From contig JAEOSR010000079.1 of NCBI GenBank assembly GCA_016840285.1, forward strand, positions 1-7,191: a stretch of DNA of 7,191 nucleotides, written 5' to 3'. This document shows positions 1 through 6,107 of the stretch, piece after piece. Source of the DNA: Candidatus Hodarchaeota archaeon. Lineage in GTDB: Archaea > Asgardarchaeota > Heimdallarchaeia > Hodarchaeales > Hodarchaeaceae. Position 1 is the first letter of the stretch, and the number at the start of each line of letters is the position of its first letter. The notes beneath the pieces are model-generated. The model searched no databases and was not told the DNA's origin. It was given only the letters and a program-made list of their open reading frames with translations. A program made the translations under genes and the position numbers.

Positions 1-594
1 TCAGATAGAGGGAGTGCTGATCTTGACCCAGCTAATTTAAGGCATCAAAGTCATGCGATGTACCGAAGACACAAATATTATAATTTAATTGAGGCATTTC
101 CTAAACCAATCATAGCTGCTATTGATGGATATGCTTTGGGTGGAGGTTTTGAATTAGTTTTAGTGTGTGATATAGCTATTGCTTCCAAACGCTCAATATT
201 CGGATTTCCTGAAATTCAACGCGGTATTTTTCCTGCAAATGGGGGAACTCAACGGTTAGTAAGAAATCTTGGCAAAATGAGAACAAAACGTATGATCTTT
301 TTTGGTGATCATTATACTGCAGAACAAATGTTTGAGTGGGGGATTATTTCTTTCTTAGTAAATGATAATGAATTTGAAGATTTTGTCCACGAAAAGGCAT
401 CGTGGTTAGGAAATGCTGCCACAAACAGTTTATTCCTGATTAAGAAAAGCATTGACTATGGAACTCAATCATCACTTAATATTGGCTTACAATTTGAGCA
501 GATGGGTTATGCAATAAACACACGTAGTAAGGATGTTGCTGAAGGAGTATCAGCGTTTCTTGAAAAGAGAACTCCAAAGTTCCAAGGAGTATAA
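1..594 (+). CDS. Enoyl-CoA hydratase/isomerase (crotonase) family protein, 5'-partial
   Basis: The reading frame is open from the first base of the window, so the gene starts upstream; 197 residues are visible of the roughly 255-260 usual for the family. The family adds water across the 2,3 double bond of enoyl-CoA in beta-oxidation or catalyses related CoA-ester chemistry in the cytoplasm. The visible part begins just after where the oxyanion-hole segment (typically AGAD) would lie. It contains IAAIDGYALGGGFEL, with the second oxyanion-hole glycine (Gly48 of the visible part) and the first catalytic glutamate (Glu51), then FGFPEIQRGIFPANGGTQRL with the second glutamate (Glu71). Both glutamates, 20 residues apart, match Glu144 and Glu164 of rat mitochondrial hydratase, which favours true hydratase activity. 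The C-terminal helical part is intact, ending in FLEKRTPKFQGV. The thiolase gene follows on the same strand after 109 bases, consistent with a shared acyl-CoA pathway. Exact chain-length specificity cannot be read from the sequence. Confidence 0.93.
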   Translation, partial: SDRGSADLDPANLRHQSHAMYRRHKYYNLIEAFPKPIIAAIDGYALGGGFELVLVCDIAIASKRSIFGFPEIQRGIFPANGGTQRLVRNLGKMRTKRMIFFGDHYTAEQMFEWGIISFLVNDNEFEDFVHEKASWLGNAATNSLFLIKKSIDYGTQSSLNIGLQFEQMGYAINTRSKDVAEGVSAFLEKRTPKFQGV

Positions 595-597
595 GTA

Positions 598-614
598 TTT
601 TTTTTCAATTTTTT
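598..614 (+). terminator. T-rich tract after crotonase gene, possible intrinsic terminator
   Basis: Directly after the stop codon are eight T residues (598-605), then CAA, then six more T residues (609-614), with no hairpin in front. Archaeal RNA polymerase can terminate at such T-runs on the non-template strand without a stem. If this works as a terminator, the thiolase has its own promoter and is not simply co-transcribed with the hydratase gene. The region is AT-rich, so chance is possible. Confidence 0.4.
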
Positions 615-666
615 GTAGATTTCTTTAATTTAATAACAAAGAAACCATTAAAGAGAAATGACTTTG

Positions 667-677
667 TTTTAAAAAAG
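667..677 (+). promoter_or_regulatory. Candidate TATA-like promoter element for thiolase
   Basis: TTTTAAAAAAG lies 27-37 bases before the thiolase ATG. In archaea a TATA box sits about 25 bases before the transcription start, so a very short leader would result. A weak GTGAG (693-697), complementary to part of the 16S rRNA 3' end, stands 6 bases before the ATG. In such AT-rich sequence this element is suggestive only. Confidence 0.25.
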
Positions 678-703
678 TATCATAAATTAAGTGTGAGAAT
701 AAA

Positions 704-1999
704 ATGAATTTAAAAGAAGTTTGGCTTATTGATTACGCTCGAACAGCATTTTCTCGTTCTAGACCAAATCAACCTGAACGAGATGTATTTGGTGAGATTC
801 GAGGAGACGAATTACTTGCTCAATTGTTAATGAAATTTTTTGATGGGAAGTTAGCTGAAAAAGGATTAGTAAAAAGTGATATTGAGGAGGTGTCCGTTGG
901 AGTTGCATCGGGAGTATTAGAAAATTGGACATACGGAGCAAAAATTCCTCTCTATTTAGCTGGATTCCCGAATAAGGTTTCATCATTTTTTATAGATAAA
1001 CAATGTGCCTCCGCTGGTGCTGGAATGCACATGTTGGCGATGGAAATAATGACGGGGTATACCAAATGTGCATTAGCAACAGGTTTTGAACATATGACAA
1101 GAGTAAGAAGAACTGGGATAGATCCTGCTATAGAGAGATATAAGGATGAAAAGAGTATATTTTACTATCCTGAATATGATATGGAAAATTCTGTTAATAT
1201 GCTGCAAACAGCACAAAGATTATATGAAGAGGAGGTACCAAAATTTACTAAGGAGGACTTAGATAAGTTTGGTGTAAGATCACATAATTTAACAATAAAA
1301 TGCCAAGAAGAAAAATGGTTTACATCTGGAGTAAATGGTGGAGAAATTATCCCAATCGAAGGGCATGTTGAAGGAAATGTTGAAGAACCAATGATGGTAG
1401 ATAGGGACATGGCAGCAAGAAAATCAACTTTAGAAGGTGTTGTTGGATTACGTAGAATAACTATTCCATTCTATTTAGAGAAAAATGGTGGTAAAAATGG
1501 GTATATTAAAAGAGAAGGCACAGAGGAAGGAGTAATAACCGCAGGAAATTCATCTCCCCTGAATGCAGGGGCCACAACGGCTGTTCTTATGGAAGCAGAA
1601 GAAGCAAAAAAGAAAGATCTCGAACCAATGGCTCGTATAGTTTCAATTGGTTGGGGAGGAGTCGATCCACGAGTTATGGGACGAGGGCCTGTTCCTGCCA
1701 CACGTAAAGCACTAGAACATTCTAATTTAACCGCTGAAGACATTGATTTTTGGGAAATCAACGAAGCATTTTGTATTGTAGCCCTAAATTGTATGGATAA
1801 ATTCAAAATTCCAGAGGAAAAAGTTAATATTAAGGGAGGATCAACTGCAATTGGTCATCCATTAGGAGCAACAATGATTCGTCTCACGGGGACTTTAGCA
1901 CGCATATTAAAAGAGAAAAGAGGAAAATATGGTGTAGCTAATGCATGTGTGGGAGGAGGACAAGGATTAGCAACTATTATTGAAAATTTAGATGCTTAA
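704..1999 (+). CDS. Thiolase family protein (acetyl-CoA C-acyltransferase)
   Basis: This is a complete 431-residue thiolase, a little longer than the usual 390-400. It would catalyse CoA-dependent cleavage of 3-ketoacyl-CoA, or the reverse Claisen condensation, in the cytoplasm. All catalytic landmarks are visible: the nucleophilic Cys101 in DKQCASAG, the NEAF motif at residues 353-356 (here NEAFC), His385 in GGSTAIGHPLGAT, and the second active-site cysteine Cys415 in CVGGGQG. The AGNSSPLNAGA segment (280-290) matches the conserved thiolase AGNSS(G/x)xxDGA region. The N-terminus VWLIDYARTAFSR is the normal first strand (VxIVxAxRTPxG), which supports the ATG start. With the crotonase-family gene 109 bases upstream it forms an acyl-CoA degradation or synthesis pair. 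Short-chain (acetoacetyl-CoA) and broad 3-ketoacyl-CoA specificity cannot be told apart here. G+C is low, like most of the window. Open frames on the other strand inside it are shadows. Confidence 0.95.
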   Translation: MNLKEVWLIDYARTAFSRSRPNQPERDVFGEIRGDELLAQLLMKFFDGKLAEKGLVKSDIEEVSVGVASGVLENWTYGAKIPLYLAGFPNKVSSFFIDKQCASAGAGMHMLAMEIMTGYTKCALATGFEHMTRVRRTGIDPAIERYKDEKSIFYYPEYDMENSVNMLQTAQRLYEEEVPKFTKEDLDKFGVRSHNLTIKCQEEKWFTSGVNGGEIIPIEGHVEGNVEEPMMVDRDMAARKSTLEGVVGLRRITIPFYLEKNGGKNGYIKREGTEEGVITAGNSSPLNAGATTAVLMEAEEAKKKDLEPMARIVSIGWGGVDPRVMGRGPVPATRKALEHSNLTAEDIDFWEINEAFCIVALNCMDKFKIPEEKVNIKGGSTAIGHPLGATMIRLTGTLARILKEKRGKYGVANACVGGGQGLATIIENLDA

Positions 2000-2138
2000 A
2001 ATTAATGAGAAAGATATTATTGATAATATAATCGTAAATCTGAATTAGATGAGATTGCAGGAGCATCAGAGATATAACATTAATAATAAGTAATTCTAAT
2101 GGTGGTTGAATAATTTTTTTTCGGAAAAATCGATGAAG

Positions 2139-2211
2139 GAGGTTTCTCTAGAGGATATAGCTGAAGCTGCATTTGTTGTAGAACAACGGTTCTCTCGGGA
2201 GAGAAAACCTC
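2139..2211. repeat. Imperfect inverted repeat with nested hairpin
   Basis: GAGGTTTCTCT (2139-2149) is matched by AGAGAAAACCTC (2200-2211) in inverted orientation, with a single extra base in one arm. A second, shorter hairpin lies inside the right half at 2188-2209, with stem TTCTCT/AGAGAA and loop CGGG. The overall span of about 73 bases suggests a folded RNA or the edge of a small mobile element. The tRNA consensus is not met because a proper T-loop is absent. It overlaps the short plus-strand frame at 2133-2234. Confidence 0.45.
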
Positions 2212-2230
2212 ACCCATTAGGCAGCGGAAG

Positions 2231-2371
2231 TTAGATAAAACCTTTCAGTACTTGTGCTAGGAGAAACTTAAGGGCATCGTTAAACCATTGTTGTGTGTTA
2301 CAGGGGATAGTTAATTGACGTTTGACGATTTTTGTGAAATGTTGTATAACCTTTGATACATTATTAATTGT
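2231..2371 (-). pseudogene. Minus-strand coding-like remnant, possibly a transposase C-terminus
   Basis: A frame on the minus strand is open for 46 codons before a TAA at 2231-2233 and has no start codon near its left end. It reads VSKVIQHFTKIVKRQLTIPC and then NTQQWFNDALKFLLAQVLKGFI. Upstream in another frame (about 2372-2455) the text EDKKYTYITEQLLGYIHSLMNN would join it after one frameshift near 2370. The helical, basic and aromatic composition is like the tail of an archaeal transposase or other DNA-acting protein, but I do not recognise a named family and there is no catalytic motif. It may be chance in AT-rich DNA. Confidence 0.25.
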
Positions 2372-2415
2372 TCATTAAAGAATGAATATAACCAAGTAAT
2401 TGTTCTGTGATATAG

Positions 2416-2429
2416 GTATACTTTTTATC
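2416..2429 (+). promoter_or_regulatory. Candidate TATA-like element upstream of GNAT gene
   Basis: GTATACTTTTTATC is a TATA-box-like stretch about 41-54 bases before the first possible start of the acetyltransferase gene. It would place transcription start near 2450. A good Shine-Dalgarno core TAGGAG at 2446-2451 follows, but no usable start codon lies at the proper 5-10 base distance from it, which is odd. Confidence 0.25.
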
Positions 2430-2469
2430 TTCGCAGATATGTCAATAGGAGTAACCAGGTCGATAGAAG

Positions 2470-2934
2470 TTGCTTGGCGGATTGATAATTAAAAGGGCAT
2501 TGAAAACCGACATGCCTGATATTCTACTTCTACAACAACTCGCATTTCAAGAAATTGCTGAACGTTATAATGATCAGAACATCGCTCCATTACTTCAAAG
2601 TCCCAATGAAATATTAGAAGAATTCTCAAAGAAGATTTTTTTGAAAGGACTTATTAAAGATCTGCTTGTTGGATCAGTCAGAGCTCATCAGGAAGCAGAA
2701 ACATGTTATGTAGGTAGACTTATTGTCCATCCGAGTTATCAAAATCAAGGTATCGGTACAATTCTGATGAAAAATATCGAGAGCAAATTCAAGAACGTTA
2801 AGAGATTTGAAATTTTTACTGGTAAGAGAGATAAAAAGAATATTTACCTCTATCAGAAACTAGGTTATAACATATTCAAAAACGAATTCATCAATGAAAA
2901 ATTAACACTATTTTTTATGGAAAAGGAAAATTAA
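2470..2934 (+). CDS. GNAT family N-acetyltransferase
   Basis: A protein of about 150 residues, normal for a single GNAT domain, which transfers an acetyl group from acetyl-CoA to an amine of an unknown substrate. The acetyl-CoA binding motif A is clear: GRLIVHPSYQNQGIGTILMK (residues 82-101), with the Q-N-Q-G-I-G pyrophosphate loop fitting (Q/R)xxGx(G/A). The later IYLYQKLGY (residues 125-133) is the usual motif B region that closes the fold, followed by a final strand near LTLFFME. There is no ATG at the start. The frame can begin at TTG 2470, just after an in-frame TAG, or at TTG 2482, which gives MIIKRALKTDM, the more typical GNAT N-terminus; I give the longer limit. Neighbours on both sides are far away, so it is probably a single transcription unit. 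The substrate (protein N-terminus, small amine or antibiotic) cannot be inferred. Confidence 0.85.
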   Translation: MLGGLIIKRALKTDMPDILLLQQLAFQEIAERYNDQNIAPLLQSPNEILEEFSKKIFLKGLIKDLLVGSVRAHQEAETCYVGRLIVHPSYQNQGIGTILMKNIESKFKNVKRFEIFTGKRDKKNIYLYQKLGYNIFKNEFINEKLTLFFMEKEN

Positions 2935-2996
2935 GATTTATCTGCAGTTTTCTGAGAGTATTTTGATGTATCTTCAATTTACGAGAAAAAACTTAT

Positions 2997-3013
2997 AGCT
3001 TAAGCTTCTTAAG
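2997..3013. repeat. Small palindromic cluster before DUF3592 gene
   Basis: AGCTTAAGCT (2997-3006) is a perfect palindrome, and CTTAAG occurs at 2999-3004 and again at 3008-3013, so a 6-base stem with a CTT loop can form. It lies between the GNAT stop and the next gene, about 40 bases before the latter's start. It could be an operator or a weak hairpin. No T-run follows on the plus strand. Confidence 0.25.
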
Positions 3014-3051
3014 ATCATAGCTACACAAAGGGACTAAAGGACTTGAAGAGA

Positions 3052-3522
3052 ATGGCAGGAGAAACAGATCTATCATATTTACCCTTTATGATAGCCATTA
3101 TGGGTTTCTTCATAGGTTTGGCATGTTCAAGAATAGTTTACAACAGCAAGCAAAAGCTCGAGAGAAGTAAGACTTGGCCTTCAGTGAAAGGAAAAGTTGA
3201 ACAATTAAAACCATCGATCGCTGGTTGGGAAGAAGTTACTATTTATAGTACTAATATTATCTACAGTTATGAATTTCAAGGGAGAAACTACAAATCAAAG
3301 GTAATTAGGCTGAAGGGAAAGGACACTAAAGCTGATGAGACGAGATATCCAAAGGGTCGAATAGTTGATGTGTATGTCAACCCCAATAATCCTAAAGAAG
3401 CGGTTTTTGAAACAGGAGAATCCTTAGATTCCGAAGATCTGCTTTTTTTGGGGTGTAGTATTTTTGGATTCCTAACAGGTTTCATTAGCCTTTTTTTCGG
3501 TCTCTTTTCTCTATTTGTTTAA
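3052..3522 (+). CDS. DUF3592-type two-pass membrane protein
   Basis: From the ATG the protein has 156 residues. A hydrophobic segment at about residues 9-30 is followed by a soluble region at about 40-125 and a second very hydrophobic segment at about 130-155 that runs to the C-terminus. The soluble part carries the marks of DUF3592: WPSVKGKVEQ (42-51), an alternating stretch IIYSYEFQGRNYKSKVI (69-85), and YPKGRIVDVYVNPNNPKEAV (99-118). The YxxG-xxVxVYxNPxxPxxAV pattern is diagnostic as I recall the family. The beta-rich domain should sit between the two membrane helices, on one face of the membrane. Its molecular function is unknown across the family. A TTG at 3043 would add three residues; the ATG is preferred, with AAAGG at 3036-3040 eleven bases upstream. 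Nothing nearby suggests a partner. Confidence 0.85.
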   Translation: MAGETDLSYLPFMIAIMGFFIGLACSRIVYNSKQKLERSKTWPSVKGKVEQLKPSIAGWEEVTIYSTNIIYSYEFQGRNYKSKVIRLKGKDTKADETRYPKGRIVDVYVNPNNPKEAVFETGESLDSEDLLFLGCSIFGFLTGFISLFFGLFSLFV

Positions 3523-3974
3523 GACTTGTTTAATAATATAGAAACGATTTATTTATGTCGTAAAATTATCGATTGGTAAGTGAAATTAAGTCATTTTCAA
3601 GTCTTTCAATCAATTCATACTAAACCAGAAATATCGTTAACAACTTAATACTGGAACTCATCTTTTATTTATATTTAAAATAGAAAACGCAGAAAGCTTT
3701 CAGAGCGAAATTCCTTTCCAATTACCATAGGTTAGAGGATTAGGAGGTGTTTCGCAATCTCCCGATTATAAAACCGTGTGAATCTACTAGTAATCATCTG
3801 AAACCTGTTGAAAAGCAAAATATTCACCCTTTTTTGATCCCATCTCATAAAATCCAGACGATCCCCAATATTTTGAATTTGAACTTTTATTATGTTATAC
3901 ATAAATTATGTTTTCTGAACTACGAAAATAAGGATTAAAGAAAGTCTAGAATAAAATAGTTTTCAGAGATAGAA
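3523..3974. other. 452-base AT-rich spacer, no supported gene
   Basis: No convincing gene is present. A 63-codon plus frame starting with a GTG at 3747 is rejected because that GTG is itself part of a Shine-Dalgarno-like AGGAGGTG (3742-3749), leaving no upstream ribosome site. A 56-codon minus frame at 3732-3902 overlaps it and has no ribosome site either. TGTTATACATAAAT around 3893-3906 is a possible TATA-like stretch but lies about 70 bases before the next start. The AGGAGGTG without a usable following start could mark a lost gene beginning. Confidence 0.4.
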
Positions 3975-4589
3975 ATGCCAAAAACGAAGCCTAAAACCAA
4001 AATTATTCAAGTTGATCTTGCACAATTCAAAATAAAGGTATCTTCAGAACAACATGAAGAATTACTCAAAACACTGAAAACTCGTTTCGAGGCAAACATG
4101 AATCGTCATATAGATCTTGAGTGGTCTGAAGTCCAAGCAAGGTTAGAAGCTAATGTGGAAAAACTTCAATCACTTCATGCAATGGAAACAACTGGAGGAG
4201 AACCGGACGTAGTTGATCACGATAAGGAGAGAGAGGAATTCATTTTCTATGATTGTTCAGCAGAAAGCCCTATGGGTCGCAGAAATGTTTGTTACGACGG
4301 CAAAGGGCAGAAAGCAAGGGAAAAGAAAGGAGTATACCCCGCAGGCAACACTATTGAAATGGCAAATGCGATGGATATTGAGCTTTTAACCGAAGAACAA
4401 TATCGAGGATTACAGAAACTTGGAAATTTTGATACTAAAACCTCAAGCTGGGTAAAAACACCTAAAAAAATTAGACAATTAGGAGGTGCAGTATTTTGTG
4501 ATCGTCGATATGATACTGTCTTTCTTTATCATAATGGGGCTCAATCTTTTTATTCTGCTAGAGGTTTCCGTGGCTCACTACGGGTGTGA
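3975..4589 (+). CDS. DUF4256 family protein, full length
   Basis: A complete 204-residue soluble protein that matches DUF4256 along its length as I remember the family. The conserved blocks in order are: LLKTLKTRFEANMNRH (30-45) leading into WSEVQARLEANVEKLQSL (50-67); METTGGEPDVV (70-80); EFIFYDCSAESPMGRRNVCYD (88-108); IELLTEEQYRGLQKLGNFDT (135-154); and TSSWVKTP, CDRRYDTVFLYHNGA and SARGFRGSLRV at the end. The family has no established biochemical role that I know of. The invariant Glu, Asp, Cys, Arg and Tyr residues suggest an enzyme active site, which is inference. The N-terminal extension is lysine-rich (MPKTKPKTK). No clear Shine-Dalgarno site precedes the ATG. Most relatives I recall are bacterial, so lateral transfer is likely if the host is an archaeon. 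Its composition is similar to the neighbours, so any transfer is probably not very recent. It is a single gene with long spacers on both sides. Confidence 0.9.
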   Translation: MPKTKPKTKIIQVDLAQFKIKVSSEQHEELLKTLKTRFEANMNRHIDLEWSEVQARLEANVEKLQSLHAMETTGGEPDVVDHDKEREEFIFYDCSAESPMGRRNVCYDGKGQKAREKKGVYPAGNTIEMANAMDIELLTEEQYRGLQKLGNFDTKTSSWVKTPKKIRQLGGAVFCDRRYDTVFLYHNGAQSFYSARGFRGSLRV

Positions 4590-4693
4590 GTTTGTTTGGG
4601 ATCATCAAAAGTTTCATCCAAATTCGTTGACGCACTTTCAGCTAATGTTCATTTTGCAGATTAATAGGAAACATCAAGGTCGCAAAATTATGG

Positions 4694-4750
4694 TTATAAT
4701 TTTCTGAGCTAGCTGACGTATAATCACGCTTATAATTGTTAGAGCTAGCT
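4694..4750. repeat. Two-copy 21-base direct repeat containing a palindrome
   Basis: Copy one (4694-4714) and copy two (4730-4750) share TTATAATT, four variable bases and GAGCTAGCT; 18 of 21 positions agree. The start-to-start distance is 36 bases. The tail AGCTAGCT is itself an 8-base palindrome. The TTATAATT part is TATA-like. The arrangement could be a pair of protein-binding sites or a small duplication; no third copy was seen nearby. Confidence 0.6.
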
Positions 4751-4818
4751 TTTGGATGAGGAATTAACTTATACATGAATAATTACTACTATGTCATAAA
4801 TCGTTGAAAATCGACTCT

Positions 4819-4865
4819 AAAAAAAATTTCAAGAAAGTAAAAAGTAGATGAGTTTTAACTCATCT
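4819..4865 (-). terminator. Hairpin plus T-run terminator of the hydrolase gene
   Basis: AGATGAGTT and AACTCATCT (4846-4854 and 4857-4865) form a perfect 9-base stem around TT. Read on the minus strand, downstream of the hydrolase stop at 4921, the stem is followed by ACTTTTTACTTTC and then eight T residues (4826-4819). This is the classic rho-independent shape and works only in the minus direction, since no T-run follows on the plus strand. Confidence 0.65.
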
Positions 4866-4920
4866 GACAGATCCGAATTGATGGGTGATAATTACCGAGA
4901 TCACCGTACTAATCTTCGTA

Positions 4921-5733
4921 CTACTCGCTGTTGAGGAAGGATATTACGACAGAGTTGAAATCGTCAGGGCGTTCTAACGGTAAGACGTGGGATGTACCTG
5001 GCCCGTCGATCTGATGATAGCGTGCACCAGGGATGGCATCAGCAACACGACGGCACACCCAAGGCGGTGTTAGTCGGTCTCGTTCTCCACATACAACTAA
5101 TGTCGGCGCTTTGACCTCACCCAAGCGACTTAATGTATCATGCTTTAGGTAAGCGTCCACTTGTCGTCCATAAGCCTCTGAATTCTGAGGATTTGGATTA
5201 GAGGCCAACATCTGGAGAGTTTGATCTACAGCCTCTGCATTACGCACAAACGAATCGGAGAACAGCCATAGAAACTGTTGAGCTGCAAACGTAAGTCCCT
5301 CATTATCGTGTGACTTCACAAAGTTCCACACAGAAATTGGATCAAACTTTGCTTGATTATTATCTGCACTCGTTCCCGTTACCACGAGCTTGTCAAGATG
5401 GTCTGGATGTCGCAATGCAAATTCTTGCGCGATCATTCCACCCATTGATATTCCCAAAACGCTAGCACGATCGATCTTCAAACCGTCGAGTAATGCGGCC
5501 ATGTCATCGGCCATATCTGCTATAGTATACGAGCCATTAGCTTGAGAACTGCGACCGACATCTCGATTGTCGAAAACGATAACTTTATGGTGTTTTGAGA
5601 ACGCTGGAATCTGATGCAGACCCCTCAGCGTCGCGTCGTATCCAATACCCATGATCAAGATCAACGGGGATCCTTCTCCATGAGTTTCATAGTACAAACT
5701 TTGACCATTTGCTTCGATTATTCCACTCTTCAT
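4921..5733 (-). CDS. Alpha/beta hydrolase, GC-rich and probably acquired
   Basis: From the chosen ATG (5731-5733) the protein has 270 residues, the usual size of a single-domain alpha/beta hydrolase, and begins MKSGIIEANGQSLYYETHG, the standard first strands. The oxyanion segment is LILIMGIGYD (residues 24-33). The nucleophile is Ser96 in the elbow GISMGG, the acid Asp219 in GERDRLTPP and the base His249 in GPGTSHVLPLERPDDF, so the triad is complete. DNRDVGRSS (55-63) is the loop common in relatives of 3-oxoadipate enol-lactonase and related esterases; the substrate is not readable. The frame stays open upstream to 5841, but those 36 extra residues are antisense-like or spacer text overlapping the VOC fragment and are rejected. 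Two counted sequence lines (4981-5040 and 5041-5100) have 57% and 53% G+C, against 30% in a thiolase line and 40% in a phosphorylase line. With its own hairpin terminator this suggests lateral transfer, probably from a bacterium. Confidence 0.93.
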   Translation of the reverse strand: MKSGIIEANGQSLYYETHGEGSPLILIMGIGYDATLRGLHQIPAFSKHHKVIVFDNRDVGRSSQANGSYTIADMADDMAALLDGLKIDRASVLGISMGGMIAQEFALRHPDHLDKLVVTGTSADNNQAKFDPISVWNFVKSHDNEGLTFAAQQFLWLFSDSFVRNAEAVDQTLQMLASNPNPQNSEAYGRQVDAYLKHDTLSRLGEVKAPTLVVCGERDRLTPPWVCRRVADAIPGARYHQIDGPGTSHVLPLERPDDFNSVVISFLNSE

Positions 5734-5798
5734 ATTATGTTCACTAGTCCTTGTAAAATTATTCATAAAAATAAAACAAAAGTTCTTCGGTTGGTTAC

Positions 5799-6104
5799 TT
5801 AAGAGGATTTCGAAGTTAGACTGAGTTCTGTACCATAGCAATCCTGAAAGATCGCTACATCCCCAAAGTTTTCATAATAAAACTTCTCTTTGATTACTTT
5901 CCCTTTTTTTAAAATCACTTTCTTCAATGTCTCGTCAATATTTTTAACTTTAAATCCAATATTAAGTCCTTTTGGTCTAATTTTCTCTGTTTGAAAAATA
6001 CTTACTCCAATTGAACCATTTATTGTGGCCCATCCTTGGTTAGGTATTCTTTCACGATCAAACGACCATCCGAAAACAGTCTCATAAAACTCTATTCCAT
6101 TTCC
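5799..6104 (-). pseudogene. Glyoxalase/VOC superfamily protein, 5'-truncated fragment
   Basis: A minus-strand frame of 101 codons ends at TAA 5799-5801 and has no start codon at its N-terminal end; an in-frame TAG (6105-6107) stands immediately before it. It reads IEFYETVFGWSFDRE near the start, then GWATINGSIGVSIFQTEKI, PKGLNIGFKVKNIDETLKK, and near the end GDVAIFQDCYGTELSL. This is the vicinal-oxygen-chelate fold in the normal order: the end of the first helix (typically AxxFYxxVFGW), the middle strands, the V-x-x-I-D-E-T-L-x-K segment, and the closing strand that normally reads F-x-DPxGNxxxL. About 15-20 N-terminal residues, including the first strand with a metal ligand, are missing. Family members are small metal-dependent enzymes or binding proteins; this copy is unlikely to work. 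It lies in the same orientation as, and 65 bases before, the hydrolase start. Its break coincides with that of the phosphorylase fragment. Confidence 0.8.
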
Positions 6105-6107
6105 CTA

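Larger units (their letters stand above)
2000..2469. other. 470-base spacer with inverted repeat and coding-like debris, no intact gene
   Basis: No intact gene is supported. The stretch contains three kinds of debris. At about 2005-2080 the plus strand gives coding-like text (EKDIIDNI, then RKSELDEIAGASEI after a change of frame). At 2133-2234 there is a 33-codon plus-strand frame starting MKEVSLEDIAEAAFVVEQRF. At 2231-2371 there is a minus-strand frame without a start. An imperfect 12-base inverted repeat brackets 2139-2211. Together these suggest decayed sequence rather than a simple promoter region, but each piece alone is short enough to be chance. Confidence 0.4.
4590..4920. other. 331-base spacer between convergent genes with repeats and terminator
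   Basis: This spacer separates the convergent DUF4256 and hydrolase genes. It contains a 21-base imperfect direct repeat (4694-4714 and 4730-4750), a strong hairpin at 4846-4865 and a weaker inverted repeat GGTGAT/ATCACC at 4884-4889 and 4900-4905. A short direct repeat CGTACTA occurs at 4905-4911 and 4917-4923, the second copy overlapping the hydrolase stop codon. No reading frame here looks like a gene. Confidence 0.5.

Noticed and set aside
759..986. Open minus-strand frames inside the thiolase gene (also 1165-1410 and 1471-1806)
   Set aside because: They are antisense shadows of a fully conserved thiolase with all catalytic motifs and show no protein-family features.
2139..2211. tRNA-like element with apparent 7-base acceptor stem GAGGTTT/AAACCTC
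   Set aside because: No valid T-loop (TTCRANY) and no proper D-arm or anticodon arm, so only an inverted repeat is reported.
3288..3485. Minus-strand frame inside the DUF3592 gene
   Set aside because: Shadow of a recognisable membrane protein gene; no ribosome site or known motif.
3732..3902. 56-codon minus-strand frame with an ATG, opposite the previous one
   Set aside because: It has no ribosome site, no recognisable motif and overlaps another equally weak frame. It cannot be told from chance in AT-rich DNA.
3747..3938. 63-codon plus-strand frame in the spacer before DUF4256
   Set aside because: Its GTG start lies inside an AGGAGGTG ribosome-site-like sequence, so nothing would direct initiation to it, and the translation resembles no known protein.
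4486..4707. 73-codon plus-strand frame overlapping the end of DUF4256
   Set aside because: Most of it is the shifted frame of the conserved DUF4256 C-terminus; the rest is spacer with no coding character.
5614..5802. 62-codon plus-strand frame opposite the hydrolase start
   Set aside because: Antisense to conserved hydrolase residues with no supporting feature.
5734..5841. 36-residue N-terminal extension of the hydrolase
   Set aside because: The family starts at the MKSGIIEANGQSLYYE position; the extension crosses the stop codon of the VOC fragment and its text is unlike any hydrolase N-terminus.
6036..6107. First 24 codons of the open frame leading into phosphorylase
   Set aside because: This stretch is the opposite strand of the VOC fragment and has no phosphorylase similarity.
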